DNA of 46,644 bases from an uncultured Acetatifactor sp. (GCA_910584865.1 CAJUCE010000037.1:1-46644), one strand, 5' to 3'. Shown: positions 33,026 to 41,605, counted from the stretch's first letter. The notes: generated by a model from the letters alone, not told the origin. Translations and numbers: made by a program.

Positions 33026-34192
33026 ATGGCGGCACCCAAAACGGCAAGAAGGAAGAAAAAAGAACAGTCGGAATATTTCTTTGATTACAGCCTTTTGTTT
33101 ATCGTGCTTTTTTTGCTGGGATTCGGGCTGGTGATGATCTATTCGGCAAGTTCCTACAGTGCGTTTGAGGAATATGAGGATACGGCATATTATCTGAAGA
33201 AGCAGCTGATAGCTGTCATTATAGGGCTGGGACTGATGATTGTGGTGGCCAATATTCCGTATCACTTCTGGGAGCGGTTTGCAGTGCTGGGCTATTTGGT
33301 GTCCGCGGCATTGATTCCGGTGGTGCTGACCCCTCTGGGGGTGGCATCCCACGGAGCCAAGCGCTGGATCAAGATTCCGGGTATCGGTATGAACCTGCAG
33401 CCTGCGGAGGTGGCGAAGCTGGGCATGATCCTTTTTCTGGCGGTGCTGGTGTGCAAGATGGGGAGGGGCGTACGCAAGTTTAAGGGATTTCTCGTGATGA
33501 TGGCCTTTCCGATTCCCATTGCCGCGGAAATCTATCTAATCACCCAGAACCTGAGTTCCGCCATCATCGTAATGGGCATTGCGGTGATCATGGTGTTCGT
33601 AGCCAGTCCTGATTACAAGAAATTCGTCATTATGGCATTGCTGGTAATTGCCGCAGCGGCAGTGGTTATTTATCTGGTAGTATCCGGAAGCGATATTTTC
33701 GCCTTCCGTGGCAATCGTATCAAATCCTGGCTTAATCCGGAGAGCGATCCTTCGGACACAGGGTTTCAGACATTGCAGGGCCTGTACGCCATCGGCAGCG
33801 GGGGCGTCTGGGGCAAGGGACTGGGGCAGAGCATGCAGAAGCTCAGCTTCCTTCCGGAGGCCCAGAATGATATGATCTTCTCCATTATCTGTGAAGAGCT
33901 GGGCCTCTTCGGAGCAATTGCCATTATCCTGATGTTTGTCATGCTGCTGTGGCGGATGATGGTGATTGCCAACAACGCGCCGGATTTGTTCGGGGCCATG
34001 TTGGTGGTGGGGGTCATGGGACATATAGCGGTACAGGCGATTCTCAATATCGCCGTGGTGACGGCAACCATTCCAAATACGGGTATTTCTCTTCCGTTTA
34101 TCAGTTACGGAGGCTCGTCGGTCATGTTTCTGCTGATTGAGATCGGCCTGGTCCTGAGTGTGGCCCGCAGGATTCAGTTGAAAGAATTATAA
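33026..34192 (+). CDS. ftsW: SEDS peptidoglycan polymerase, FtsW/SpoVE
   Basis: A 388-residue SEDS-family glycosyltransferase with about ten membrane spans. It polymerises lipid II at the septum together with a class B PBP. Family blocks are visible: GLVMIYSASSY near residue 35, KRWIKIPGIGMNLQPAEVAKL near 115, NRIKSWLNP near 230, and GISLPFISYGGSSVMFLLIEIGL at the end. In sporulators the copy in this location is often SpoVE, so the two names cannot be separated here. AAGGAG precedes the ATG. The N-terminal Lys/Arg-rich tail is cytoplasmic. Confidence 0.93.
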   Translation: MAAPKTARRKKKEQSEYFFDYSLLFIVLFLLGFGLVMIYSASSYSAFEEYEDTAYYLKKQLIAVIIGLGLMIVVANIPYHFWERFAVLGYLVSAALIPVVLTPLGVASHGAKRWIKIPGIGMNLQPAEVAKLGMILFLAVLVCKMGRGVRKFKGFLVMMAFPIPIAAEIYLITQNLSSAIIVMGIAVIMVFVASPDYKKFVIMALLVIAAAAVVIYLVVSGSDIFAFRGNRIKSWLNPESDPSDTGFQTLQGLYAIGSGGVWGKGLGQSMQKLSFLPEAQNDMIFSIICEELGLFGAIAIILMFVMLLWRMMVIANNAPDLFGAMLVVGVMGHIAVQAILNIAVVTATIPNTGISLPFISYGGSSVMFLLIEIGLVLSVARRIQLKEL

Positions 34193-34198
34193 ACGAAC

Positions 34199-34219
34199 AA
34201 GGTACAAAAGGTACTTTTT
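34199..34219 (+). terminator. Weak terminator between ftsW and murA
   Basis: AAGGTAC (34199-34205) pairs with GTACTTT (34211-34217), with one G-U pair, ending in a T run. The short stem suggests partial read-through. Confidence 0.45.
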
Positions 34220-34269
34220 CCTCATAGGATAGAATAGTTCAATCAATTTTAATGCCGGATGGTGTTTTT

Positions 34270-35520
34270 ATGGATTCTATTCGTATTCAGGGAGGAATTT
34301 GCCTTCAGGGAAAAGCTCGTATACAGGGGTCAAAAAATGCTTCGCTGCCTGTCCTGGCAGCTACATTGCTGGTGGGGGAGGGTTCCTATATCGGGAACTG
34401 TCCCCGGATAGCGGATGTACATTCCATGGTCAGCCTGCTGAAAAGCCTGGGCTGTGCGGTGTATTGGCAGGAGACGGGCATTGTCGTGGATTCGTCAAAT
34501 GTCGGGAAGAGAGAAATGCCGAAAGAGGCGGTGAGGGGGATGCGCTCGTCACTCTGCCTTTTGGGCGCACTTTTGGGCAGATGCGGGGAAGTGATCATGG
34601 AATATCCCGGCGGCTGCGTCATCGGGGAGCGTCCCATTGATCTGCACATGTCTGCCCTGGCGCAGATGGGGGTGGAATTTACCCAGACAGACGGGAAAAT
34701 CCGGGCTGCGGCAAATTCCCTTCACGGAGCCTGTATCGATCTGCCGTTTCCTTCTGTGGGAGCCACTGAGAATATTATTCTGGCAGGAGTAGCGGCGGAA
34801 GGGGAGACAATCCTCACGGGCGCGGCCAGGGAGCCGGAAATTCTCACGCTGAGCCGTTTTCTGTGCCGTTGCGGCGCCTGCATCGAGGGCGCGGGAAGCA
34901 GCCGGGTGGTGATTCATGGAGGAAAGAGATTGTACGGGGCGGATTTTTGGGTGCCTGCGGACAGGATTGTGGCAGGGACTTATCTGTTCGGCTGTATCGG
35001 TGCGGGAGGAAACGTATTTCTGGAACATGCCCCTGCGGAAGAGATGGAGGCCGTTCTTCTGACGGCGGAGCAAATGGGGGGACATGTGTGCGTATCAGAG
35101 GAGGGAATCTATGTACAGGCGCCGGGCAGACCCTTTCCGGTGGATCTGGTGACGGCGCCCTATCCGGGTTTTCCGACGGATCTTCAGTCGGCGGTGCTGG
35201 CGGCGGAAGCCAGGGGCATGGGTTGTACTCATATAGAGGAAACCATATTCGAGAATCGCTTTCGCATTGTGGAAGATCTCCGGAAGATGGGGGCCTGTAT
35301 AGAACAGTCGGATGCCCGCCATGTGACGGTACAGGGCGTGGAAACGCTGCGGGGGGCCAGGCTTACGGCAGGGGAGCTTCGCGGCGGCGCAGCGCTGGTT
35401 GCGGCAGGCGTGATGGCACAGGGGGCGAGTTTTGTAGGAGGCTGTTCCTATATATACCGCGGATATGAAAATATCTGCAGGGATTTCAGAGAGTTGGGAG
35501 CGCGTGTGACAAGTGTTTAA
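34270..35520 (+). CDS. murA: UDP-N-acetylglucosamine 1-carboxyvinyltransferase (MurA)
   Basis: A 416-residue enzyme of the EPSP-synthase fold that transfers enolpyruvate from PEP to UDP-GlcNAc, the first step of muropeptide synthesis. The N-terminus DSIRIQGGICLQG and the SKNASLP block (Lys22-Asn23) bind substrate. The loop PGGCVIGERPIDLH carries Cys116, the residue attacked by fosfomycin. The C-terminal half repeats the fold (YPGFPTDLQS near 300). ATG 34270 has GGATGGTG 5 nt upstream; ATG 34252 would precede that site. It may be one of two MurA copies, as is common in Firmicutes. It sits where murG or murB often lie. Confidence 0.94.
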   Translation: MDSIRIQGGICLQGKARIQGSKNASLPVLAATLLVGEGSYIGNCPRIADVHSMVSLLKSLGCAVYWQETGIVVDSSNVGKREMPKEAVRGMRSSLCLLGALLGRCGEVIMEYPGGCVIGERPIDLHMSALAQMGVEFTQTDGKIRAAANSLHGACIDLPFPSVGATENIILAGVAAEGETILTGAAREPEILTLSRFLCRCGACIEGAGSSRVVIHGGKRLYGADFWVPADRIVAGTYLFGCIGAGGNVFLEHAPAEEMEAVLLTAEQMGGHVCVSEEGIYVQAPGRPFPVDLVTAPYPGFPTDLQSAVLAAEARGMGCTHIEETIFENRFRIVEDLRKMGACIEQSDARHVTVQGVETLRGARLTAGELRGGAALVAAGVMAQGASFVGGCSYIYRGYENICRDFRELGARVTSV

Positions 35521-36247
35521 AAGCAAAAGATTGGTTGTGGGTATATTGCTGATTGCGGGCCTGCTTCTGGCAGTGTTGCTTGGTGTGGGCGGCTATATAA
35601 AGAAGACTTACACCATCCGGACGGTTTATGTGGAGGGGAATGTCCATTACACGGAGGAGGAGATCAAAGCCATTGTCATGGATGGCTTTCTGGGAGATAA
35701 TTCCCTCTATCTGTCCCTGAAATATAAAAATAAGGGGATAGAGGGAATTCCCTTTGTGGATGTGGTGGATGTGGATATATTGTCTCCGGATACGATTAAG
35801 ATCATTGTGTATGAGAAAACGTTGACAGGCTGTGTGAGATACCTGGACACCTATGTGTATTTCGACAGAGACGGGTATGTGGTGGAGAGCTCCAGCGTGC
35901 GGACAGTGGGCATTCCCCAGATCATGGGGCTGGAGTTCGATTATATTATGACAGGGGAGATACTTCCGGTTAAGGATGAGGAAGTCTTTAAAAGTATTCT
36001 GGATCTGACGAAGCTTTTGCAGAAATATCATCTGACGCCGGATCGGATCTACTTCAACAGTCTGGAGGAGATTACGATTTATTTTGAAAATACAGAGGTT
36101 GCCCTGGGGAATGAAGCGCTTCATTTGGAGGACAAGCTGATGATTCTGCCGGATTTACTGGCGAAGCTGGAGGGGAGAAGCGGCGTTCTGCAGATGCAGA
36201 CTTATGATGAGGACAGCGGTAAATATACTTTTAAGCCGGGAGGTTAA
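35513..36247 (+). CDS. divIB: Cell division protein DivIB/FtsQ
   Basis: A 244-residue bitopic protein with a short cytoplasmic tail and one membrane span (LVVGILLIAGLLLAVLLGVGGYI). A POTRA domain follows (IRTVYVEGNVHYTEEEIKAIV), then the beta domain that binds FtsL and DivIC. In the division complex it scaffolds FtsL-DivIC and controls septal synthesis. It begins at GTG 35513 inside the end of murA, so translation is coupled. Placement just before ftsZ is classical. The family diverges fast, and the call rests on the POTRA pattern and synteny. Confidence 0.88.
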   Translation: MFKSKRLVVGILLIAGLLLAVLLGVGGYIKKTYTIRTVYVEGNVHYTEEEIKAIVMDGFLGDNSLYLSLKYKNKGIEGIPFVDVVDVDILSPDTIKIIVYEKTLTGCVRYLDTYVYFDRDGYVVESSSVRTVGIPQIMGLEFDYIMTGEILPVKDEEVFKSILDLTKLLQKYHLTPDRIYFNSLEEITIYFENTEVALGNEALHLEDKLMILPDLLAKLEGRSGVLQMQTYDEDSGKYTFKPGG

Positions 36248-36266
36248 TATTTTTGTAAAAAAATAG

Positions 36267-36295
36267 TTGATTAATTTCGGAAATGATTATATGAT
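36267..36295 (+). promoter_or_regulatory. Sigma-A-type promoter of ftsZ
   Basis: TTGATT (36267-36272), a 17-bp spacer and TATGAT (36290-36295), 45 bp before the ftsZ start codon. It gives ftsZ transcription independent of the upstream cluster. Confidence 0.7.
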
Positions 36296-36339
36296 AGTAG
36301 ATATGAGTCGGAGAGAAGTAGGAAAAGGAGGATACGCTC

Positions 36340-37512
36340 TTGCTGGAGATTAAGACAAACGACGCTGAATCTGCTGCCAGAATTATTGTAGTCGGTGTAG
36401 GTGGCGCAGGTAATAATGCTGTGAATAGAATGATTGACGAACAAATCGAAGGTGTGGAATTCATCGGTGTGAATACGGACAAGCAGGCATTGCAGCTGTG
36501 CAAGGCTCCCAATTTATTACAGATCGGGGAGAAGCTGACAAAGGGACTGGGCGCAGGGGCCAAGCCGGAGATCGGCGAGAAGGCTGCGGAGGAGAGTGCG
36601 GAAGAAATCTCCGCTTCCCTGAAAGGGGCGGATATGGTATTTGTCACCTGCGGTATGGGGGGCGGTACGGGAACCGGAGCCGCGCCCGTAGTGGCGAGGC
36701 TTGCAAAGGAAATGGGAATTCTCACGGTGGGGGTGGTGACCAAACCCTTCCGTTTCGAGGCTAGGACGCGTATGGTGAATGCTCTGGGCGGGATCGAGCG
36801 TATCAAAGAGCATGTGGATACGCTGATTGTGATACCCAATGACAAGCTGCTGGAGATTGTGGACAGGCGTACCACTATGCCGGAGGCACTTAAGAAAGCG
36901 GATGAAGTGCTGCAGCAGGCCGTTCAGGGAATCACGGATCTGATCAATCGGCCGGCTATCATCAATCTGGACTTTGCGGATATCGAGACGGTTATGAAGG
37001 ATAAGGGAATCGCACATATCGGTATCGGCGAAGGCAAGGGAGACGACAAGGCTCTGGCGGCCGTGAAGATGGCAGTGGAGAGTCCTTTGCTGGAGACCAC
37101 GATCAGCGGGGCTACAGATGTCATACTTAATGTATCCGGGGACATCACGCTGCCGGATGCAAGCGATGCGGCAGATTATGTCCAGAGCCTCACAGGGGAG
37201 GATATCAATATCATATTCGGCGCCATGTACGACGAGTCCAGATCGGACAGCTGCAGCGTCACGGTGATTGCCACCGGACTGGAGGATAATGGCGGCGGGA
37301 ATCAGCTGCAGTCGCGTTTCGGGAGCAGCTCTCTGTACAAGCAGCCCTCCACACATATCGCGTCAAGTTCGTTAAAGGTTCTGAACGGACAGGCCGGCAA
37401 GACGGAGCCTGCAGCCCCCGGCGCTGCACAGGGTATTCAGAAGCCGGTGGATATCCGCGGTTCCGTGGAGGAGAAGACGCTCAAGATTCCTGATTTTCTC
37501 CAGAGAAAATAA
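36340..37512 (+). CDS. ftsZ: Cell division GTPase FtsZ
   Basis: A 390-residue tubulin homologue that forms the Z ring. The T1 loop is GVGGAGNNAVNRM, the tubulin signature is GMGGGTGTGAAPVVA, and the T7 loop is NLDFADIETVM with both catalytic Asp residues. The conserved C-terminal peptide KIPDFLQRK, which binds FtsA/SepF-type partners, is intact after a variable linker. The start is TTG 36340 with AAAGGAGG at 36325-36332. This is the cellular FtsZ, clearly distinct from the TubZ of the mobile element. Confidence 0.97.
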   Translation: MLEIKTNDAESAARIIVVGVGGAGNNAVNRMIDEQIEGVEFIGVNTDKQALQLCKAPNLLQIGEKLTKGLGAGAKPEIGEKAAEESAEEISASLKGADMVFVTCGMGGGTGTGAAPVVARLAKEMGILTVGVVTKPFRFEARTRMVNALGGIERIKEHVDTLIVIPNDKLLEIVDRRTTMPEALKKADEVLQQAVQGITDLINRPAIINLDFADIETVMKDKGIAHIGIGEGKGDDKALAAVKMAVESPLLETTISGATDVILNVSGDITLPDASDAADYVQSLTGEDINIIFGAMYDESRSDSCSVTVIATGLEDNGGGNQLQSRFGSSSLYKQPSTHIASSSLKVLNGQAGKTEPAAPGAAQGIQKPVDIRGSVEEKTLKIPDFLQRK

Positions 37513-37530
37513 ATCGTATTCCATTCAAAA

Positions 37531-37556
37531 CCGGACGGGTCTGCGTCCGGTTTTTT
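37531..37556 (+). terminator. Terminator after ftsZ
   Basis: CCGGACG (37531-37537) pairs with CGTCCGG (37544-37550), followed by six T residues. A run of A before the stem extends the pairing. Confidence 0.9.
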
Positions 37557-37620
37557 GTCGAAAAATTCTTGTATTTTATCCCTCTCTTTGACAAAATCCT
37601 GTGTCCAATCCTTTTATAAT
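37556..37620 (+). promoter_or_regulatory. spoIIG-type promoter with Spo0A-like boxes
   Basis: TTGACA (37588-37593) and TATAAT (37615-37620) are both perfect but separated by 21 bp. The Bacillus spoIIG promoter is known for a 22-bp spacer and needs Spo0A~P. A perfect 0A box TGTCGAA lies at 37556-37562. A reversed near-box TTTGACA (37587-37593) overlaps the -35. Confidence 0.75.
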
Positions 37621-37642
37621 AAATATGAAAAGGATGATACCG

Positions 37643-38482
37643 ATGCATTACATAGTATATGTTGACAGTCTGTTCTTTCTTAACTTCATAATGAATCTGT
37701 ACCTTCTGATACTGGTGGATCACAGCATGCTTCGCCATGTCAGAATATGGAGGATGCTTTCCGGGGCTTTGGCTGGGGCAGTTTGTTTCCTTGTTCCGTT
37801 CTGGACAGGTGGGCCGGCTTTTTTCAGAATGGCTGCGGGAATCGTGTTGGGAACGGCAGGAATGCTGTGCATCACATTTCAGGTGAGGAGCCTTGGAATG
37901 TTTCTGAAGCTTCTGGAGAGACTGCTGCTGTATTCCTTCGGATTGGGAGGTGCGCTGCTTGTTCTGATCAGATATCTGCCCGGAGGCAGGGCCTTTTGGA
38001 CCGGTACTTTGGAGCTTTTGGGGGCGGGCGGTCTGGGGGTTTTGCTGCTTCTTAAGTTTCGCCGGGGTTCCGATCCGGGGAACAGCCTTTGCAGGGCGGT
38101 GCTGATCCGGAAGGGGGAGAAGCTTGCGGTGACGGCATTGATGGATTCAGGGAATACATTGATTGAGCCGGTTAGCGGAAAGAGTGTCTCCATCGTGGAC
38201 AGGGCGGTCTTTGACAGACTTTGGGGGCAGGAACGGGACACCTTCAGAGCGATTCCCTATCACAGTATCGGGAAACGCCGGGGGATCCTGGAGGGATATC
38301 TGCTGCCGGAACTGGAGCTGGAGACAGAAGGGATGGTATTTCGGTTTACGCAGGTGTATATCGCCGTCAGCAACGAAGAAATTTCAGGAACAGAGAATGC
38401 AGAAGGAGAATCCGTGAAGATGATAATTAATCCCGGGCTCTTTGCGCAGGGCAACGGGAGCCGCATGAAAGCGGCAGAATGA
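37643..38482 (+). CDS. spoIIGA: Sporulation sigma-E factor-processing aspartic peptidase SpoIIGA
   Basis: A 279-residue membrane protease that removes the pro-sequence of sigma-E after septation. The N-terminal half has five or so membrane spans (YVDSLFFLNFIMNLYLLILV and following). The C-terminal half is a retropepsin-like domain with the catalytic motif ALMDSGNTL (Asp about 168). ATG 37643 is used because it lies about 16 bp after the predicted transcription start and has AAAGGAT; starts further up would precede the promoter start point. It overlaps or abuts sigE, as in all sporulators. Confidence 0.93.
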   Translation: MHYIVYVDSLFFLNFIMNLYLLILVDHSMLRHVRIWRMLSGALAGAVCFLVPFWTGGPAFFRMAAGIVLGTAGMLCITFQVRSLGMFLKLLERLLLYSFGLGGALLVLIRYLPGGRAFWTGTLELLGAGGLGVLLLLKFRRGSDPGNSLCRAVLIRKGEKLAVTALMDSGNTLIEPVSGKSVSIVDRAVFDRLWGQERDTFRAIPYHSIGKRRGILEGYLLPELELETEGMVFRFTQVYIAVSNEEISGTENAEGESVKMIINPGLFAQGNGSRMKAAE

Positions 38483-38490
38483 GAGGCATA

Positions 38491-39228
38491 ATGATTCTGA
38501 AAGTGATGATTCCTGGCAAGATTCAATTCAAGATGATCCGCAGGGACAAACTGCTCCTGCACAAAAAGGGGGAGGTTCACTATATCGGCGGCGCCGAAGT
38601 GCTGCCTCCGCCGCTGGAACTGGAGACGGAGAGCAAGGTGATCGGAGATTTGGGGACAGAGTATGACGATGAGGCAAAGGCTACCTTAATCGAGCACAAT
38701 CTCCGTCTGGTTGTCTACATAGCAAAAAAATTCGATAATACGGGTGTGGGTGTGGAAGATTTGATTTCCATTGGGACAATCGGGCTGATCAAGTCCATCA
38801 ACACCTTTAAACCGGACAAAAATATCAAGCTGGCGACCTATGCGTCCAGGTGTATAGAGAATGAGATTCTGATGTATCTGCGCCGGAATAACAAGACCAA
38901 GCTGGAGGTTTCCATAGATGAGCCGCTGAATGTGGATTGGGACGGAAATGAGCTGCTTTTGTCGGATGTGCTGGGAACGGATGAGGATGTGATCTATCGG
39001 GACATCGAGAATGAGGCGGAACGTAAGGTACTGCTGGGGGCTATCAGCAAACTGTCCGAGCGGGAGAAGAAGATCATCAGGCTGCGTTTCGGTCTGGGTA
39101 CCAGGGACGGACAGGAGATGACGCAGAAGGAAGTGGCTTCCCTGTTGGGAATATCTCAGTCCTATATATCCAGGCTGGAGAAGAAAATCATGCGCCAGCT
39201 GAAAAAGGAGATGAGCAGTAATATTTAA
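38491..39228 (+). CDS. sigE: RNA polymerase sporulation sigma factor sigma-E (pro-form)
   Basis: A 245-residue sigma-70 family factor, the first mother-cell sigma. An amphipathic pro-sequence of about 30 residues ends at HYIGGAEVLPPP, where SpoIIGA cuts in Bacillus. Region 2 is almost identical to the known protein (EHNLRLVVYIAKKFDNTGVG, ATYASRCIENEILMYLRRNN). DWDGNELLLSDVLGTDED and region 4 (LLGISQSYISRLEKKIM) follow. ATG 38491 has GAGAGG upstream; ATG 38479 overlaps the spoIIGA stop and would add four residues. Co-transcribed with spoIIGA. Confidence 0.97.
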   Translation: MILKVMIPGKIQFKMIRRDKLLLHKKGEVHYIGGAEVLPPPLELETESKVIGDLGTEYDDEAKATLIEHNLRLVVYIAKKFDNTGVGVEDLISIGTIGLIKSINTFKPDKNIKLATYASRCIENEILMYLRRNNKTKLEVSIDEPLNVDWDGNELLLSDVLGTDEDVIYRDIENEAERKVLLGAISKLSEREKKIIRLRFGLGTRDGQEMTQKEVASLLGISQSYISRLEKKIMRQLKKEMSSNI

Positions 39229-39237
39229 GTTTTGGTC

Positions 39238-39266
39238 TTTGCAAGAGGGAGAAATCATGGTACAAT
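39238..39266 (+). promoter_or_regulatory. Promoter downstream of sigE
   Basis: TTTGCA (39238-39243), a 17-bp spacer, TACAAT (39261-39266). Just after it GTTGAC (39267-39272) and GTCAAC (39288-39293) form an inverted repeat that could be an operator. ATGGTACAAT recurs at 39328-39337. The hairpin ATGCGC/GCGCAT lies at 39305-39320. Confidence 0.45.
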
Positions 39267-39379
39267 GTTGACTTGAAAGGGCATCATGTCAACTTCTGAT
39301 TCCATATGCGCTGGTGCGCATGAAATTATGGTACAATATAAAATAATGACCTCGCACATGGTACGAAAGAGGTATTAAC

Positions 39380-39679
39380 GTGATTCAACGACAAGATATA
39401 TTATCGATGGAATATCTGAAAAAGACGGAATTTACGGGGTCTCATCAGGGAATGCGCTACAGGCTGGAGGGCGTGACGGATGAGGCGGGAGAGAAAAGAC
39501 TGCGTTGTACGGTATGGCCGGAGCCGTTTCACTTTTTCGCCACGTCCCCTGATCAAAAGGAAGCGGCCGAGTTCCCTTTTGCGGAAGACGGTGTTGCAGG
39601 CGCCGTGGCATGGATGAATGATAAACTGGTTCGGGATAAGGATAAATGGGAACACGCAGAGAATAATTGGGATCGATAA
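39380..39679 (+). CDS. Hypothetical protein (99 aa)
   Basis: A 99-residue cytoplasmic protein, acidic, with the conserved-looking line TEFTGSHQGMRYRLEGV ... TVWPEPFHFFATSPDQKEAAEFPF. Proteins of this look are widespread in Lachnospiraceae, sometimes with an unsupported acetyltransferase label. No function can be read from it. It starts at GTG 39380 with AGAGG about 9 nt before. It lies between sigE and a VanZ-like gene, so it may have a sporulation link by position only. Confidence 0.7.
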   Translation: MIQRQDILSMEYLKKTEFTGSHQGMRYRLEGVTDEAGEKRLRCTVWPEPFHFFATSPDQKEAAEFPFAEDGVAGAVAWMNDKLVRDKDKWEHAENNWDR

Positions 39680-39745
39680 CCGGAATGAAAGATAAGCTGC
39701 GTGCGCAGACAAGCCGGGGGCCTGCCGATCTGCGGAGAAAATAAA

Positions 39746-40264
39746 ATGTTAAAATATATATATAGGGATTTGCTGTCCATGATCAGATTCCTTCCCTGGG
39801 GGCTGATGATGGGGGCAGCGGTTTCCGCCGTATTTTTATGGGCGGGAAACCGAAGGCGGAGGAAAGGGGTGCAGCAGGCGCAGGTTTTGCCTGTGACAGC
39901 CTTTTGTATCTATCTGTCTGTCATGCTGATCATTACGTTTCTGTCCAGGGAGAGCGGCAGCGGACAAAGCCTGGTGGATCTGGAAATTTTTTCTACCTGG
40001 GGGATCAATGACAGGAATAATGCTTTTGTAGTGGAGAATGTGCTGTTGTTTCTGCCTTACGGCTTTCTGGCCTCCTGGGCCTTTAAAAGGATGAGACGGT
40101 TTTGGAACTGCACCCTTTTGGGAGCGGTAACCAGCCTGGGGATTGAAAGCCTGCAGCTGATTACGGCCAGAGGTTATTTTCAAATAGATGATATTTTGAC
40201 CAATACGCTGGGAACCGTCATCGGATATCTGGTTTATTGGCTGTTATTTTACAAAAAGCGCTGA
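39746..40264 (+). CDS. VanZ-like family membrane protein
   Basis: A 172-residue protein with four or five membrane spans. The C-terminal block ITARGYFQIDDILTNTLGTVIGYLVYW and the ESLQL before it are the hallmark of the VanZ-like domain (conserved Glu, Arg and Asp-Asp). VanZ gives low teicoplanin resistance in enterococci. Most family members have no known role, and resistance should not be assumed. The start ATG 39746 has GGAG upstream; ATG 39701 lacks one. It converges on sigG with only 31 bp between the stops. Confidence 0.82.
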   Translation: MLKYIYRDLLSMIRFLPWGLMMGAAVSAVFLWAGNRRRRKGVQQAQVLPVTAFCIYLSVMLIITFLSRESGSGQSLVDLEIFSTWGINDRNNAFVVENVLLFLPYGFLASWAFKRMRRFWNCTLLGAVTSLGIESLQLITARGYFQIDDILTNTLGTVIGYLVYWLLFYKKR

Positions 40265-40295
40265 GAAATATTGGGCGACATTTTATCTTATGCAT

Positions 40296-41075
40296 TTATG
40301 CGGTGAGATAGGCACGCATGGTGCGGAGCGCATTTTTCTCCAGACGGGAGACCTGGGCCTGGGAGATACCGATGGATTCAGCCACTTCCATCTGGGTCTT
40401 GCCCTCGAAGAAGCGCAGGGAGATGATCTCATGTTCCCTGGGGCCCAGGCGCTTCATAGCCTCGCTGAGGGAGAGATGCTCCACCCAGGTCTCTTCTTTG
40501 CTTTTTTTATCGCTGATCTGATCCATGACGTAGAGAGTGTCCCCTCCGTCGGTGACAATGGGCTCATACAGGCTCATGGGATTCTGGATCGCATCCAGGG
40601 CATAGGAGATATCTTCCTTGGAGATACCGATTTCTTTGGCTATTTCCTCTATGGAAGGCTCCTTTAAATTCTTCCTGGTCAGGGTGTCCCTGGCATAAAT
40701 GGCCTTATAGGCGGTATCCTTCAAGGAACGGGATACCCGAAGCTGACTGTTATCCCGTAGATAGCGCCGGATCTCGCCTATAATCATGGGAACCGCATAG
40801 GTGGAGAATTTCACATTCAGGGAAGTGTCAAAATTGTCGATAGCCTTGATGAGCCCGATGCATCCGATCTGAAACAGATCGTCTACATTTTCATTGCTGG
40901 AGGCGAAGCGCTTGATGACGCTTAATACCAGACGCAGATTTCCTTCGATGTATGTTTCCCGCGCCCTTTCGTCTCCGGCTTCTATCTGCTGGAAGAGGGC
41001 TTCTTTTTCTTCTGTTTTCAACAAGGGGAGCTTGGCCGTATTCACACCGCAGATTTCTACTTTTCCCTGTGTCAT
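40296..41075 (-). CDS. sigG: RNA polymerase sporulation sigma factor sigma-G
   Basis: A 259-residue sigma factor for late forespore genes. It matches Bacillus SigG along its length: KVEICGVNTAKLPLL at the start, GNLRLVLSVIKRF and DNFDTSLNVKFSTYAVPMIIGEIRRYLRD in region 2. YVMDQISD and SIGISQAQVSRLEK follow in region 4. ATG 41075 is chosen because GAGGAA sits just before it; ATG 41087 would add MRNI. In Bacillus sigG lies directly behind sigE on the same strand. Here it is inverted and two genes away. It has its own forespore promoter. Confidence 0.96.
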   Translation of the reverse strand: MTQGKVEICGVNTAKLPLLKTEEKEALFQQIEAGDERARETYIEGNLRLVLSVIKRFASSNENVDDLFQIGCIGLIKAIDNFDTSLNVKFSTYAVPMIIGEIRRYLRDNSQLRVSRSLKDTAYKAIYARDTLTRKNLKEPSIEEIAKEIGISKEDISYALDAIQNPMSLYEPIVTDGGDTLYVMDQISDKKSKEETWVEHLSLSEAMKRLGPREHEIISLRFFEGKTQMEVAESIGISQAQVSRLEKNALRTMRAYLTA

Positions 41076-41118
41076 AATATTCCTCATTTCTGCACAAGCG
41101 TGCGTTGGATTATAGTGG

Positions 41119-41148
41119 TAGTATGTGCCCGCAGATGAAAAATATTCA
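41119..41148 (-). promoter_or_regulatory. Sigma-F/sigma-G-type promoter of sigG
   Basis: On the minus strand the -35 is TGAATA (41143-41148) and the -10 is CATACTA (41119-41125), with a 17-bp spacer. Both match the consensus for forespore sigma factors. It lies about 44 bp upstream of the sigG start and supports forespore expression and autoregulation. Confidence 0.85.
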
Positions 41149-41242
41149 TTTTGTTTTTCCGCGTGGGAGGGGAATTTTTGTTCTCATTTTCTGTGCGCCG
41201 GCATATTTCTAAAGTAAGCGAATTTCATCAGGAGGATCCGAT

Positions 41243-41476
41243 ATGCTATTTTCCGAGCTGAGGAATAAGGATGTGATCAATATAAAGGACTGCAAGAAGC
41301 TGGGGAGGGTGTGCGATCTGGAATTCGATCCCTGCAGCGGCTGTATCTGTAAAATCATGGTGCCCGGGTGCAACAGATTTCTTGGATTTTTAAACTGCGA
41401 ACCCAATATCGTCATTCCGTTCCAGAACATCAAACAGATCGGGCCGGACATTATTCTCGTTGACATTCACTGTTGA
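41243..41476 (+). CDS. ylmC: YlmC/YmxH-family PRC-barrel protein
   Basis: A 77-residue small beta protein (LFSELRNKDVINIKDCKKLG ... NIVIPFQNIKQIGPDIILVDI) with the layout of YlmC/YmxH, single PRC-barrel proteins found beside sigG or other sporulation genes. Four Cys residues are present, two in the CSGCICK stretch. The role is unknown in detail. The ribosome site AGGAGG is perfect. It is divergent from sigG, and the shared intergenic region holds the sigG promoter. Confidence 0.85.
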   Translation: MLFSELRNKDVINIKDCKKLGRVCDLEFDPCSGCICKIMVPGCNRFLGFLNCEPNIVIPFQNIKQIGPDIILVDIHC

Positions 41477-41605
41477 ATATGATACGTTTAAAATAAAGAC
41501 GGAACTGGAAAACAGCAGAAAGCCGAGCCGGTGCCCAGAGGATTTGCGGACGCATCATTAAGCGGCCGGAAATCCACTGCCATATTGGTACAGGGGAGGC
41601 TTTCT

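Noticed and set aside
39746..40264. Glycopeptide resistance from the VanZ-like gene
   Set aside because: No other van genes are present. Most VanZ-like proteins have no proven link to resistance.
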